A program made the translations under genes and the position numbers. Shown here piece by piece: positions 42,321-51,674 of a stretch of 64,000 nt of DNA. The stretch spans positions 245,067-309,066 of the forward strand of contig NZ_LYWZ01000027.1 of NCBI RefSeq assembly GCF_001661965.1, written 5' to 3'. Origin of the DNA: Croceicoccus mobilis (GTDB taxonomy: Bacteria > Pseudomonadota > Alphaproteobacteria > Sphingomonadales > Sphingomonadaceae). Numbering within the stretch: position 1 is the first letter of the stretch; every line of letters starts with the position of its first letter. Under the pieces are notes generated by a model. The model searched no databases and was not told the DNA's origin. It saw nothing but the letters and a program-made list of their open reading frames with translations.

Positions 42321-43025
42321 ATGACCGATACGAGGCCCATCGCTGTCTTCGGCGCAGGCGGGAAGACCGGCACCGAGCTACTGAGGCATGCCCTTGCCCG
42401 GGACATACCGATCCGCGCCTTCGAACACACGGTGCCCGGACCAGACGAGCGGGTGGGCGACTTCGAATATATCGAATGCGATGTGCTGTCGGACGATTTC
42501 GCTGGCGATCTCGATGGCTGCCGCGCGGTTATCTCGACCCTCGGTGTCGCTTTTGGTCCGGGCAATGCGATCGATCCACCGCCGCTTTATACCGATGGCA
42601 CGCGCAACCTGCTCGGGGCGATGGCACAGACGAAGATCGACCGCATTGCCGTGATCTCCGCTGCCTTTGTCGAACATCAGTCGAGCGTCCCGGCCTGGTT
42701 TGAGCTCACCGCCAAGCCTGCATTGTTCAATATACTCGAGCAGATGCGCGCCATGGAAGCGATGCTCAGCGACGCCCAAGGTATCAAATGGACGGCCGCA
42801 CGGCCGGGCTGGCTGCTGGATGAGCCTTACACCGGCGATGCCGTCATTACGGACGAACGCTTGGCAGAAGGCTGTTTCCGCTGCCGTCATGCTGATCTAG
42901 CGGCGAGCCTGCTTGAATTCGTGTGCGAAGATACCTGGATCAACGCAAAGCCTGCCATCGGCAGGCCCGAAGCCGAACGTTTCGAAAGTCCTGCCGCCAT
43001 CAAGGCCGAACTCGGGATCGATTAA
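42321..43025 (+). CDS. NAD(P)-binding NmrA/SDR-like oxidoreductase
   Basis: A 234-residue Rossmann-fold protein of the atypical SDR type: IAVFGAGGKTGTELLRHAL (GxGGxTG), IECDVLSDDF, AVISTLGV and IAVISAAFVEHQ, with the downstream KPALFNILEQMRAMEAMLSDAQGIKWTAARPG in place of the classic YxxxK. Such proteins bind NAD(P) as redox sensors or reductases of small carbonyls. The ribosome-binding site is weak (AACAGG). It stands about 70 bp before the persulfide-related gene. Confidence 0.88.
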   Translation: MTDTRPIAVFGAGGKTGTELLRHALARDIPIRAFEHTVPGPDERVGDFEYIECDVLSDDFAGDLDGCRAVISTLGVAFGPGNAIDPPPLYTDGTRNLLGAMAQTKIDRIAVISAAFVEHQSSVPAWFELTAKPALFNILEQMRAMEAMLSDAQGIKWTAARPGWLLDEPYTGDAVITDERLAEGCFRCRHADLAASLLEFVCEDTWINAKPAIGRPEAERFESPAAIKAELGID

Positions 43026-43044
43026 ACGTCGTAACATTTTTCAA

Positions 43045-43070
43045 TCTGTAACGAGCCCGAACGTTACAGA
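43045..43070. promoter_or_regulatory. Inverted repeat operator-like site
   Basis: TCTGTAAC (43045-43052) and GTTACAGA (43063-43070), a perfect 8-bp inverted repeat with a 10-base spacer, 26 bp before the start codon of the gene at 43097. The position fits a repressor or activator site for that gene. Confidence 0.6.
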
Positions 43071-43096
43071 CTTTGAGCAACAGACAAGGAAGTCGC

Positions 43097-44449
43097 ATGT
43101 TTCTGGAGAAAATCAAAACCCCCGGTCTCTCACACCTTTCCTACATCATCGGCTCGGGCGGAAAGGCAGCGGTCATCGATCCGCGCCGGGACTGCGAGGT
43201 CTATGTCGAAAAGGCCCGGGCCGAAGGGCTGGAGATAACGCATATCTTCGAAACCCATCGCAATGAGGATCTGCTCAGCGGCTCGCCGATCTTGGCCAAT
43301 TTGACAGGAGCCACGGTCTATCACGGGCCCAACGCGGCAGGCGAAGTCATCTTTGCCAGGACCGCGCGCGAAGGCGATTGTTTCGAGCTGGGTCAATTGA
43401 AGATCGAAGTGCTTGAAACACCTGGACACACCGACGATCATCTCGCTTTCGTCATCCATGACAGCGAATATTCCGAGGGGCCGGTCGGCGTCTTTACCGG
43501 CGATGCCCTGTTCGTCGGCGATGTCGGGCGCACCGATTTCTATCCCGAGCGCAAGGAAGAAGTCGCGGGCCTTCTATTCGACTCCCTGCAGAAACTTTGC
43601 GGCCTCGGCGATCAGGCGATTATCTACCCGGCGCATGGTGCGGGCTCGGTCTGCGGGTCGGGAATGGCGGACCGGGAATTCTCGACAATCGGCCACGAGC
43701 GGCGCAACAACCCGCGCCTGCGCATCTCCGACCGCGACGAGTTCATCGAGGCGAAGGTAGCAGAGCACCACTACCAGCCGCCCTATTTCCGGCTGATGGA
43801 GCGGCTCAACCTTGCAGGGTCCGATGCCGCGCCGCGCGTCATGCGGCCAAGGCGTCTGGGGCTGGAAGACCTTAGCGAGAGCGGCGCCGATCACCTGGTC
43901 GATGTGCGCGAGCCGCTCGCCTACGCTGCCGGCCATCTGCCGGGTGCCATGTGCCTTCCGGTTGGAATGATACCGGCCTTTGCCGGATGGTTCCTCGGTG
44001 AAGGCGACAGGATCGCCCTCATTGCTTCCGAGGAAGGCCAGCTAGCCCAGGCCATGGCCCATCTGGTGCGCATCGGTCTCGATAATGTTGTGGGCGGCTA
44101 TGTCGGCGTGGTTCCAGCCGCCGCACAGGGCAAAGCGATGCGCAGCATTCCCATGATTGGCACCGAGGAAGTCGCGCGCAGGCTCGATCAAGACAGCGGC
44201 GAGTGGACCTTGCTCGACGTGCGCGACGCGGACGAACGGCAAGAAGCAAGCATCGACGGCTCAGGACATATCTATGTCGGTGAGCTCAACACGCGGTGGG
44301 AAGAGCTCGACCGCGACCGCCACTACACGCTGATGTGCGCGAGCGGCATGCGGGCGAGCGTTGCGGCGGGTTGGCTGGCCAGCAAGGGTTTCGAGCACCT
44401 CGATATCTATCTGGGCTCTATGGGGGCGTGGACAAACGCCTCCGGCTGA
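43097..44449 (+). CDS. MBL-fold / tandem rhodanese protein (persulfide-related), copy 2
   Basis: A 450-residue paralogue of the protein at 10140, about three quarters identical by eye over the full length. It has the same altered metal motif (THRNEDL), the same TPGH, FTGDALFVGD and YPAHGAGSVCG motifs, a first rhodanese-like domain without Cys and a second with CASGMR. AAGGAAG precedes the ATG. It lies in the island close to the Blh/BigR genes, so this copy is likely inducible by sulfide or persulfide, unlike the core copy near metY (inference). Confidence 0.9.
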   Translation: MFLEKIKTPGLSHLSYIIGSGGKAAVIDPRRDCEVYVEKARAEGLEITHIFETHRNEDLLSGSPILANLTGATVYHGPNAAGEVIFARTAREGDCFELGQLKIEVLETPGHTDDHLAFVIHDSEYSEGPVGVFTGDALFVGDVGRTDFYPERKEEVAGLLFDSLQKLCGLGDQAIIYPAHGAGSVCGSGMADREFSTIGHERRNNPRLRISDRDEFIEAKVAEHHYQPPYFRLMERLNLAGSDAAPRVMRPRRLGLEDLSESGADHLVDVREPLAYAAGHLPGAMCLPVGMIPAFAGWFLGEGDRIALIASEEGQLAQAMAHLVRIGLDNVVGGYVGVVPAAAQGKAMRSIPMIGTEEVARRLDQDSGEWTLLDVRDADERQEASIDGSGHIYVGELNTRWEELDRDRHYTLMCASGMRASVAAGWLASKGFEHLDIYLGSMGAWTNASG

Positions 44450-44527
44450 AGCGCCAAAATCTTGAAAAGCAAGCCAAAATCTTTTGCGAGATTTTGCTCG
44501 TATGTGGTAGGTGAGCTTGCTCTTCGC

Positions 44528-44974
44528 TCAACGAGCAGCGCGACCGGGCGCTTTATCCATCGAGTGACTTCCTGGTCCTCGAACGAAGACGAATGCCAGC
44601 GCCCCCAGGATAGCGATATTTTTGAGCAAAGGACCTGTGTGACCTGGGGCGATATGGATCGCAAGAGTTATCGGAACGAGGGTAAGAAATAACGCGGTGC
44701 ATGAGAGCCGGGTCATCCACCCCAAGGCCAGTGATGTTCCTGCACCGATGAAAACCAAGCCAGACAGCCACAAAAGAATGGACGCATCTCCAATTAGAGC
44801 AACGTGATCTTTCCATGGCGACAATGCCATCCGGCCCAGCATATATTCATGCGCAAGAAAATGCCCCAATCCGCCTATGATGAATATGAGGCTCAAACAG
44901 AGGCGGAAGACCGGATCGATCAATCGCACTTTTGCGGCCCATGTCGCTAGGCTGTTTTCCATATTCCGGATCAT
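44528..44974 (-). CDS. DoxX-family membrane protein
   Basis: A 148-residue four-helix protein: IDPVFRLCLSLIFIIGGLGHFLAHEYMLGRM (the DoxX opening R-x-x-L-x-x-IFIxGG), a middle GASILLWLSGLVFIGAGTSLALGW-like part, and FLTLVPITLAIHIAPGHTGPLLKNIAILGALAF, ending the family core. GAGGGGGAAAG precedes the ATG. DoxX proteins are linked to sulfur oxidation and redox balance, which fits the adjacent persulfide genes. Confidence 0.85.
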   Translation of the reverse strand: MIRNMENSLATWAAKVRLIDPVFRLCLSLIFIIGGLGHFLAHEYMLGRMALSPWKDHVALIGDASILLWLSGLVFIGAGTSLALGWMTRLSCTALFLTLVPITLAIHIAPGHTGPLLKNIAILGALAFVFVRGPGSHSMDKAPGRAAR

Positions 44975-45014
44975 AGAGTTCTTTCCCCCTCAGGTTGATA
45001 CGTCGATGGCAGAC

Positions 45015-45923
45015 TTATTGGGTGCGCGGACCAGTTTCTTCGGGAGGCGTCTGTGGTTCACCCAAAACGTTGACCGGCAGTTTCAGATAGATCGTACCGT
45101 TTCCTTCTGCGCGAGGCATATTCCCTCCGCGAATGTTGACCTGGATTGATGGCAGGATGAGGCGCGGCATACCCAGCTGGTTGTCGCGCTCCTCACGCAT
45201 GGCTACAAATGCATTCTCGTCGACCCCGGCATGGATATGAATGTTGCTGTGCTTTTGTTCTTTCACCGTCGTTTCCCATTGGTGCTGCGAGCGGCCCTCC
45301 GGCAGGTAGTCGTGGCACATAAACAGCCGCGTCTCCTCCGGTAGCTCGAAAATCCGGCGAATAGAGCGATAGAGCGTGCGTGCATCGCCGCCGGGAAAAT
45401 CGGCCCGCGCCGTGCCGTAATCGGGCATGAACAGCGTATCGCCGACAAAGGCGGCGTCTCCGATAACATAGGTCATGCACGCGGGCGTATGTCCCGGCGT
45501 ATGGAGTGCCTGGGCCGATATGGCGCCTAGGTCAAAGCTGTCATTATCGGCAAACAAATGGTCGAACTGGCGTCCATCGCGTGGCAGGTCCACTCCGGCA
45601 TTGAATATCGGCCCGAAGGTGTTCTGCGTGACGGTGATCTCGCTACCAATAGCAAGTTTGCCGCCTAGTGCGCGGCGGATGTAGGGTGCGGCGGAAAGGT
45701 GATCGGCATGGACATGGGTTTCCAGGATCCACTCGCACTTGAAATCCATTTGCCGGACGAATTCGATCACTTTATCGGCGGACTTAGTCGCCGTTCGCGC
45801 CGCTGCGGCATCGAAATCGAGCACCGGATCGATCACCGCGCACGCCTTGGTTGCAGGATCGGACACGACATAGGTCACGGTGTTCGTGTTCGTGTCGAAA
45901 AATGCCTCTATGTCGGGTTTCAT
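45015..45923 (-). CDS. blh: Blh-like persulfide dioxygenase (MBL fold)
   Basis: A 302-residue metallo-beta-lactamase-fold enzyme with the canonical metal site: ILETHVHADHLSAAPYI (THxHxDH), LHTPGHTPACMTY, FVGDTLFMPDYGTARADFPGGD and LFMCHDYLPEG. It matches the MBL domain of Blh/ETHE1 persulfide dioxygenases, which oxidise glutathione persulfide to sulfite. In other bacteria Blh carries an N-terminal DUF442 domain; here that part is the separate gene at 45968. Together with BigR and the TSUP exporter it forms a sulfide detoxification set. Confidence 0.92.
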   Translation of the reverse strand: MKPDIEAFFDTNTNTVTYVVSDPATKACAVIDPVLDFDAAAARTATKSADKVIEFVRQMDFKCEWILETHVHADHLSAAPYIRRALGGKLAIGSEITVTQNTFGPIFNAGVDLPRDGRQFDHLFADNDSFDLGAISAQALHTPGHTPACMTYVIGDAAFVGDTLFMPDYGTARADFPGGDARTLYRSIRRIFELPEETRLFMCHDYLPEGRSQHQWETTVKEQKHSNIHIHAGVDENAFVAMREERDNQLGMPRLILPSIQVNIRGGNMPRAEGNGTIYLKLPVNVLGEPQTPPEETGPRTQ

Positions 45924-45967
45924 CGAATAGTCTTTTCGTATGCTGGTTGAGAGCGGTTCTGCGTAGG

Positions 45968-46420
45968 TCAGTCCTGCGCCCGGTCGACGTAATTACGGAC
46001 GAAGTTTTCCAGCGCCGGTTCGTCGCACACGAAGCCCATATCCGCCGCCTTCTGTAGGGTCGCATCGCCGCTCATTCCCTGCTGCGACGCCAGATGCATT
46101 ATTGTGAAGGCTCCTGCGCGCTTGCCCGAGGCGCAATGGACCAGCACCGGCTTCGGAAGCGCTTCGACACTGGCCCTGAACTCATCGACGAGCTCGTCCG
46201 ATATGGTGCCGCCCGCCACCGGCAAGTGACAATATTCAAGGCCGAGCGATGCCACCACTTCACCTTCGCGGTCCGGGGCGAGAGGCTGATCCGCCTCATC
46301 CTGGCAGCGCAGGTTGACGACCGCCTTGTAACCATCCTCCGCCAATGCGCGCAGGTCGCCCTCGGAAGGCGGAGCGGTCGAGACGGCGAATCTGCCATTG
46401 AGGATCTTGATTTGGGTCAT
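45968..46420 (-). CDS. DUF442/TIGR01244 phosphatase-like protein
   Basis: A 150-residue protein tyrosine phosphatase-like domain: IKILNGRFAVSTAPPSEGDLRALAEDGYKAVVNLRC at the start and the loop VLVHCASGKRAGAF (HCxxGxR, catalytic Cys) in the middle. This is the DUF442 domain normally fused to the Blh dioxygenase. The next gene on the strand is that dioxygenase, about 45 bp away. Divergent from the BigR-like gene across the operator region. Confidence 0.9.
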   Translation of the reverse strand: MTQIKILNGRFAVSTAPPSEGDLRALAEDGYKAVVNLRCQDEADQPLAPDREGEVVASLGLEYCHLPVAGGTISDELVDEFRASVEALPKPVLVHCASGKRAGAFTIMHLASQQGMSGDATLQKAADMGFVCDEPALENFVRNYVDRAQD

Positions 46421-46494
46421 AAGGCATCATCCTGGTTCAGGTTCAAAGGTCCGGGTCCGCGATTGCGCGGCAGCAGATTACGATTGACTTTATA

Positions 46495-46524
46495 TTCATA
46501 CCTTCGCATATATGCAAGTATGAA
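46495..46524. promoter_or_regulatory. Palindromic operator at the bigR start
   Basis: TTCATAC (46495-46501) and GTATGAA (46518-46524) flank the perfect palindrome GCATATATGC (46506-46515), all AT-rich in GC-rich surroundings. The right arm overlaps the bigR start codon, as expected for an autorepressing ArsR-type protein, and the left side faces the divergent DUF442/Blh genes. Confidence 0.7.
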
Positions 46525-46849
46525 AGCCGAAGATATTCGCGATCAAGCCGAAAAGGCGGTGGCATTGCTCAAGGCGCTGGGCAGCCACAACCGCCTGATG
46601 ATCGCCTGCCAATTGGTTGAAGGCGAGCGCAGCGTGGGCGAGCTGGCCGAACTGCTGGAACTTCGGGAAACCGTGGTTTCGCAGCATCTGGCGCTTATGC
46701 GGAAGGATGGCCTGGTCGCAGCGCGGCGCGATGGCCGCACGATCCATTATTCGCTTTGCGGCGATGCGCCGCGCCGGGTGCTGGAAACGCTCTACGCCAT
46801 CTATTGCAGCTCCGCCGACGATACGACCGGTCCAGCAGACGGCCATTGA
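46520..46849 (+). CDS. bigR: BigR/SqrR-type ArsR-family persulfide-sensing repressor
   Basis: A 109-residue winged-HTH repressor: KALGSHNRLMIACQLVEGERSVGELAELLELRETVVSQHLALMRKDGLVAARRDGRTIHYSL. Cys30 and Cys96 sit at the positions of the BigR/SqrR sensing pair that form a disulfide or polysulfide bridge; Cys80 is extra. ArsR-type arsenic ligands (CVC) are absent. It heads a unit with the TSUP gene and is divergent from DUF442/Blh, the classic big operon content. Confidence 0.9.
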   Translation: MKAEDIRDQAEKAVALLKALGSHNRLMIACQLVEGERSVGELAELLELRETVVSQHLALMRKDGLVAARRDGRTIHYSLCGDAPRRVLETLYAIYCSSADDTTGPADGH

Positions 46850-46880
46850 ACAGGCTTTCAGTTATGTTGGACAATCCCGG

Positions 46881-47684
46881 ATGATGGATATCGGCGTCAT
46901 CGTGGCGCTCCTATCGCTTACCTCGGGCCTCCTCGTGGGCTTTTCGCTTGGACTACTCGGCGGTGGGGGATCGATCCTCGCAGTGCCGTTGCTTGTGTAT
47001 GTCGTCGGTGTTCACGACACCCATGTCGCTATCGCCACGTCCGCTGCTGCGGTGGCGGCCAGCGCCTTGGCAAACTTATTGTTCCATGCGCGAGGCGGCA
47101 ATGTGAAGTGGCGCTGCGCAGGCCTATTCGCAGCATTCGGCGTTGTCGGAGCTGCCGCCGGATCAAGCCTGGGAAAAATTACATCGGGCGATCTGCTTTT
47201 GGGCCTGTTCGGTCTGGTGATGATTGTCGTCGGCCTCTCGATGCTGCGCGAGAAATCGGGCGGATCCGACCCGGATGTCCAGCTCACCCGAGCCACGGCG
47301 CTGCGCCTCACCCCGCGCCTCGCGTTCGGAGGATTGCTGGTAGGCGGACTGTCCGGTTTCTTCGGTATCGGCGGGGGCTTTCTGGTGGTGCCGGGTCTGG
47401 TTGCCGCGACGGCCATGCCGATTCTCAACGCGATCGGCTCCTCGCTGGTCTCTGTAGCCGCTTTCGGTACGACCACAGCCGCCAATTACGCCCTCGACGG
47501 ACTCGTCGATTGGGAGATTGCCGCGTTTTTCATCGGCGGCGGCGGTATAGGCGGCTGGCTGGGTACTCGCGCATCGAACCTGTTGGCTAAGCGCAAACGA
47601 GCGCTGAACTTTATATTCGCGGCGGTCATCATCCTCGTTGGCATCTTCATAAGCGGCCAATGGGCGATAACAGCCATAACGTGA
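46881..47684 (+). CDS. TSUP/TauE-family sulfite or thiosulfate exporter
   Basis: A 267-residue membrane protein with eight or so helices: GLLVGFSLGLLGGGGSILAVPLLVYV and GGLLVGGLSGFFGIGGGFLVVPGLV are the two repeat motifs of TSUP transporters (G-x-GGG-x-x-x-VP). In big operons it exports sulfite made by the dioxygenase. A second ATG at 46884 is equally possible. It ends convergent with the copper ATPase gene. Confidence 0.9.
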   Translation: MMDIGVIVALLSLTSGLLVGFSLGLLGGGGSILAVPLLVYVVGVHDTHVAIATSAAAVAASALANLLFHARGGNVKWRCAGLFAAFGVVGAAAGSSLGKITSGDLLLGLFGLVMIVVGLSMLREKSGGSDPDVQLTRATALRLTPRLAFGGLLVGGLSGFFGIGGGFLVVPGLVAATAMPILNAIGSSLVSVAAFGTTTAANYALDGLVDWEIAAFFIGGGGIGGWLGTRASNLLAKRKRALNFIFAAVIILVGIFISGQWAITAIT

Positions 47685-47730
47685 TCGCTGCCTTTTCGAA
47701 CCGAATTGTCCGAAGGATCAACACTGCTGT

Positions 47731-50061
47731 TCACCGGGCGAAGCTCAAGCCGCGCAGACGCAGGGCGTTGCCGATCACAGACACCGAAGACAAGCTCATC
47801 GCCGCTGCCGCGATCATCGGGCTGAGTAGCACTCCGAAGAATGGAAACAGTACGCCTGCTGCGACCGGAATGCCGAGCGTATTGTAAGCGAAGGCGAAAA
47901 ACAGGTTCTGCCGGATGTTGCGCATCGTTCCGCGCGACAGCACGGTGGCCTGCACCACTCCTGTCAAATCACCACGAACCAGTGTGACCCCGGCGCTTTC
48001 GATCGCCACATCGGTACCAGTGCCCATGGCAATACCAACATCGGCGGCAGCCAGCGCAGGAGCATCGTTGATCCCGTCCCCGGCCATGCCGACCCGGCGA
48101 CCTTGCGCTTTCAGCTCTTCGATCTTGCGGTGCTTGTCTTCGGGCGAGACATTGGCGTGTACCTCGTCGATACCCATTTCGCGCGCGACCGCTTCGGCAG
48201 TGCCGCGGCTGTCGCCCGTGAGCATAACGACCCGGATATCGCGCTTGTGCAGAGCCGCAATGGCCGCTGCACTGGTAGGCTTGATCGGATCGGCCACCGC
48301 GATGAGCCCTGCCGGACGGCCATCGAACGCAACGAACATCACCGTCTGACCCTGCTTGCGGCCATTTTCGGCCGAGCCGAGCCAGGCCTCGTCATCGATC
48401 CCGACGCGCCGCATCATCTTTTCGTTGCCGATCGCAACCCGGCCCCCCTGGACATTGGCTTCAACACCTTCCCCGGTCGTCGAAGCGAGATCCGTGGCAT
48501 TGGCGGGCGAGACGCCGCGCGCTTTTGCGCCTTCGACGATGGCATGGGCCAGCGGATGCTCGCTGCCCATTTCGACACCTGCAACCGCTGCCAGGAATTC
48601 AGTTTCGTCGATGCCGTCTGCAGGCTTCACCGCCACCAGATCGGGCTTGCCTATCGTCAACGTGCCGGTCTTGTCGACCACCAGCGTATCGATCTTCTCG
48701 AGTGTCTCCAGCGCTTCGGCATTGCGGATCAGGATGCCGTGCTGGGCACCCTTGCCTGTGCCTGTCATGATCGACATCGGCGTAGCGAGGCCAAGCGCGC
48801 AGGGACAAGCGATGATCAGGACCGCAATGGCATTGACCAATGCGTAGGCAAGCGCAGGGGCGGGACCCCAGATTGCCCAGACCACGAAGGTGGCGATGGC
48901 GATCACAACCACCGCAGGCACAAACCAGCCAGCCACCTGATCGGCGAGCCGCTGGATCGGTGCGCGGCTGCGCTGCGCGTCGGCCACCATCTGGACGATC
49001 TTGGACAGCATCGTGTCCTTGCCCACGCCGGTTGCGCGCATGACGAACCCTCCAGTCTGGTTGACCGTGCCGCCGATGACAATGTCGCCAGCCTGTTTGG
49101 CGACCGGAAGCGGTTCGCCGCTGATCATGGATTCATCGATCGCGCTCGATCCCTCCTCGATTTCGCCATCGACGGGAACCTTGTCGCCGGGTCGAACGCG
49201 CAGACGATCGCCTGTGGTTAGCTGATCGAGCGGCACCTCGCGCTCGTCGCCTGAGCCAAAGATCTTGACCGCGCTGGGCGGTGCCAGCTCGAGCAGTGCG
49301 CGCAAGGCGCTCGAGGTCGAACCCCTGGCCTTGAGCTCGAGGACCTGTCCGAGCAGAACGAGCGTCGTGATGACCGCTGCCGCCTCGAAATAGACCCCGA
49401 CCCGTCCCGAATGGTCGCGGAACGCTGCAGGGAACAGATCGGGCGCGACCGTCGCCACGACGCTAAAAAGATAGGCGATGGCCACGCCGAACCCGATCAG
49501 GGTGAACATGTTGAGATTGCGCGTCTTGAGCGACTGGATGGCCCGAACGAAGAACGGCCAGGCGCCCCATAGAACCACCGGGGTTGCGAGCGCAAATTGC
49601 GCCCACTGCGCCCAGGCCGGTTCTATCAGACGGTCGAAACTGAGCCCCGGTGCCATGTCGCTCATCGCATAGACGAACAGAGGCAGCGTGAGCAGCGCGC
49701 TCCACCAGAACCTACGCAGCATGTCGACCAGTTCGGGGTCGGGGCCATCGCCCAGCGAAACGGTTTCCGGTTCGAGCGCCATGCCGCAAATCGGGCATGA
49801 ACCCGGCCCGGGCTGGCGGATTTCAGGGTGCATCGGACAGGTGTAGATCGTGCCTTCGGGCACATCCTCGACCGCGTCGAGATGCGCGCCCGAGAGATAG
49901 AGCTCGGGATCGGTGACGAACTTGTCGTGACAGCGCGGCGAACAGAAATAGTGTGTCGCGCCCTCATGCGTCGCGATATGCTGAGCCCCGTCGATTGCAA
50001 CGCTCATGCCGCATACCGGGTCGATCGCGGTACCCTCGATCACACTCTGGTCCTTGCTCAT
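47731..50061 (-). CDS. Copper-translocating P1B-type ATPase with YHS and heavy-metal-binding domains
   Basis: A 776-residue copper export ATPase. Instead of the usual HMA (GMxCxxC) domain, the N-terminus has a YHS domain ([12 protein letters not shown]...[12 protein letters not shown]) and a heavy-metal-binding domain ([27 protein letters not shown]). The core is complete: TGEs-type loop ISGEPLPV, the metal site [11 protein letters not shown], phosphorylation site [32 protein letters not shown], and the C-terminal [15 protein letters not shown] (Cu(I) type). Last gene of the long cus-type unit. Confidence 0.95.
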   Translation of the reverse strand: MSKDQSVIEGTAIDPVCGMSVAIDGAQHIATHEGATHYFCSPRCHDKFVTDPELYLSGAHLDAVEDVPEGTIYTCPMHPEIRQPGPGSCPICGMALEPETVSLGDGPDPELVDMLRRFWWSALLTLPLFVYAMSDMAPGLSFDRLIEPAWAQWAQFALATPVVLWGAWPFFVRAIQSLKTRNLNMFTLIGFGVAIAYLFSVVATVAPDLFPAAFRDHSGRVGVYFEAAAVITTLVLLGQVLELKARGSTSSALRALLELAPPSAVKIFGSGDEREVPLDQLTTGDRLRVRPGDKVPVDGEIEEGSSAIDESMISGEPLPVAKQAGDIVIGGTVNQTGGFVMRATGVGKDTMLSKIVQMVADAQRSRAPIQRLADQVAGWFVPAVVVIAIATFVVWAIWGPAPALAYALVNAIAVLIIACPCALGLATPMSIMTGTGKGAQHGILIRNAEALETLEKIDTLVVDKTGTLTIGKPDLVAVKPADGIDETEFLAAVAGVEMGSEHPLAHAIVEGAKARGVSPANATDLASTTGEGVEANVQGGRVAIGNEKMMRRVGIDDEAWLGSAENGRKQGQTVMFVAFDGRPAGLIAVADPIKPTSAAAIAALHKRDIRVVMLTGDSRGTAEAVAREMGIDEVHANVSPEDKHRKIEELKAQGRRVGMAGDGINDAPALAAADVGIAMGTGTDVAIESAGVTLVRGDLTGVVQATVLSRGTMRNIRQNLFFAFAYNTLGIPVAAGVLFPFFGVLLSPMIAAAAMSLSSVSVIGNALRLRGLSFAR

Positions 50062-50073
50062 CGCCTGTCCTTC

Positions 50074-51618
50074 CTAGCTCTTCACGACTACGAACTGCCC
50101 CATCATGCCTGCATCCTCGTGTTCGAGAATGTGGCAGTGATACATGTAGGGCAGGTCTGGGTCGGTGTGTTCTTCAAAACGCAGGAGAAGGCGTACCTGC
50201 TCGCGCGGGTTGACGATCACGGTATCCTTCAAACTGGTTTCCAATGGTGGGGGCGCTCGGCCATCGCGGTCGATCACACGAAACTGGACGTTATGGATAT
50301 GAAACGGGTGGGCCATCATCGAAGCGTTGGCGATCTCCCAGATTTCCCATTGGCCGACTGGCACACGTTCGTTGATCACATTCATGTCCATCGCAGCACC
50401 GTTAATGGACATTCCGCCGCCCATCATGCCCATGTCGAGAACGAAACGCCGGGTTCGGACGGCTGACGACGGGTCGGTTGGAGCAAGCGATGCCAGTTGT
50501 GTCGGCACCCTGATGCGCTGGGCCGAACTTGCCGGCCTGATATCGAGGATTTGAAACACGTCTGCGGAAGCATCGCCGCTATCGCCGCGCCCCATCATCC
50601 CGCCGCCCATCATTCCGCGTCCGCCCATCATGCCCATGGCGTTTTCGGGACTGCTGGCAAGAAGGCGAAGCGGGCGTCCTTCCGAGAGATCGATAATTAC
50701 CTGCGCGCGCTCCCCCGGGGCGAGCCTGACCGAGCGGACGATGTGCGAACGATCGAGCAAGCCGCCATCGCTCGCGATCAGTTGCATCGAACGATCACCT
50801 TCGAGCGAAAAATCGTAAAGGCGGGCGTTCGATCCATTGAGGATGCGCAGCCGCAATTGGCCTGTCTGTGCGTCGAACACAGCGTTTTCAGTGCCGTTGA
50901 CGAATATCCGGCTCCCGCGCACGCCCATCATCCGCGCGTGCATACTCAGCGGGTACACCAAGCGGCCGGATCCATCGATCACGCGGTCCTGCACGATCAG
51001 CGGAATGTCGTCGACGCCATAGTCGCTCGGCAAGTCGAGGCGCTCTTCCTCGTCGTCGCGAACATAGATCGGTGCGGCGAGCCCGGCATAGACCTGCGGC
51101 CCGGCTCCGCGCTCCAAGTGTGAATGATACCAGTAGAGCGAAGCCCGCTGGCGAACTTGGAAAGAAGGCCTCCAGCGTTCGCCGGGACGGATCAACTGAT
51201 GCGGTCCGCCATCGGCTGCGGCAGGAAGTTCGAAACCATGCCAATGGACCGTAGCGCCTTCGGCCAGCTTGTTGTCGATATGGAACTGCACCCACTCGCC
51301 CCGGCGCATTTCCAGCGTCGGTCCCAGATAGGGTGCGTCGATGCCGATGGTGGGCGAAGCAACACCGGTGACGAATTCCTTCTGGCCTGGGGTCAAAGAC
51401 AAGCGGAAAACCCGTGCGCCCTGCTCAATCTCGCCACGCTGCAAGGGCGGTATAGCGAGCAAATTGGATCCGTCAGTGCTGTCCAGCATCGATGCGTCTT
51501 GCGCTTTGCATCCCGCAAGCGGGAACGCGGCAAAGCCTGCAGCAGCAAAACCAGCGCTTTTGATCAGTGTGCGGCGGTCCACGGGGAATGCCTGGGTTAT
51601 GCGGGGTGTCCGGATCAT
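50074..51618 (-). CDS. CueO-like multicopper oxidase
   Basis: A 514-residue periplasmic oxidase, shorter than the CopA at 33321. A Tat signal (DRRTLIKSAGFAAAGFAAFPLAGC) precedes three cupredoxin domains. Ligands: VHWHGFE, LYWYHSHLE, AHPFHIHNVQF and the type 1 site MYHCHILEHEDAGMMG. A Met-rich hairpin (MGMMGGRGMMGGGMMGRG) resembles the copper-gating insert of CueO. AGGAGG precedes the ATG. It sits 55 bp after the CusF gene and 12 bp before the copper ATPase. Confidence 0.95.
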   Translation of the reverse strand: MIRTPRITQAFPVDRRTLIKSAGFAAAGFAAFPLAGCKAQDASMLDSTDGSNLLAIPPLQRGEIEQGARVFRLSLTPGQKEFVTGVASPTIGIDAPYLGPTLEMRRGEWVQFHIDNKLAEGATVHWHGFELPAAADGGPHQLIRPGERWRPSFQVRQRASLYWYHSHLERGAGPQVYAGLAAPIYVRDDEEERLDLPSDYGVDDIPLIVQDRVIDGSGRLVYPLSMHARMMGVRGSRIFVNGTENAVFDAQTGQLRLRILNGSNARLYDFSLEGDRSMQLIASDGGLLDRSHIVRSVRLAPGERAQVIIDLSEGRPLRLLASSPENAMGMMGGRGMMGGGMMGRGDSGDASADVFQILDIRPASSAQRIRVPTQLASLAPTDPSSAVRTRRFVLDMGMMGGGMSINGAAMDMNVINERVPVGQWEIWEIANASMMAHPFHIHNVQFRVIDRDGRAPPPLETSLKDTVIVNPREQVRLLLRFEEHTDPDLPYMYHCHILEHEDAGMMGQFVVVKS

Positions 51619-51674
51619 GCTCCTCCTGTTTCGCGATGGGCGGCACCAGATTTGCCTGGCACCGCCCAACCGAT

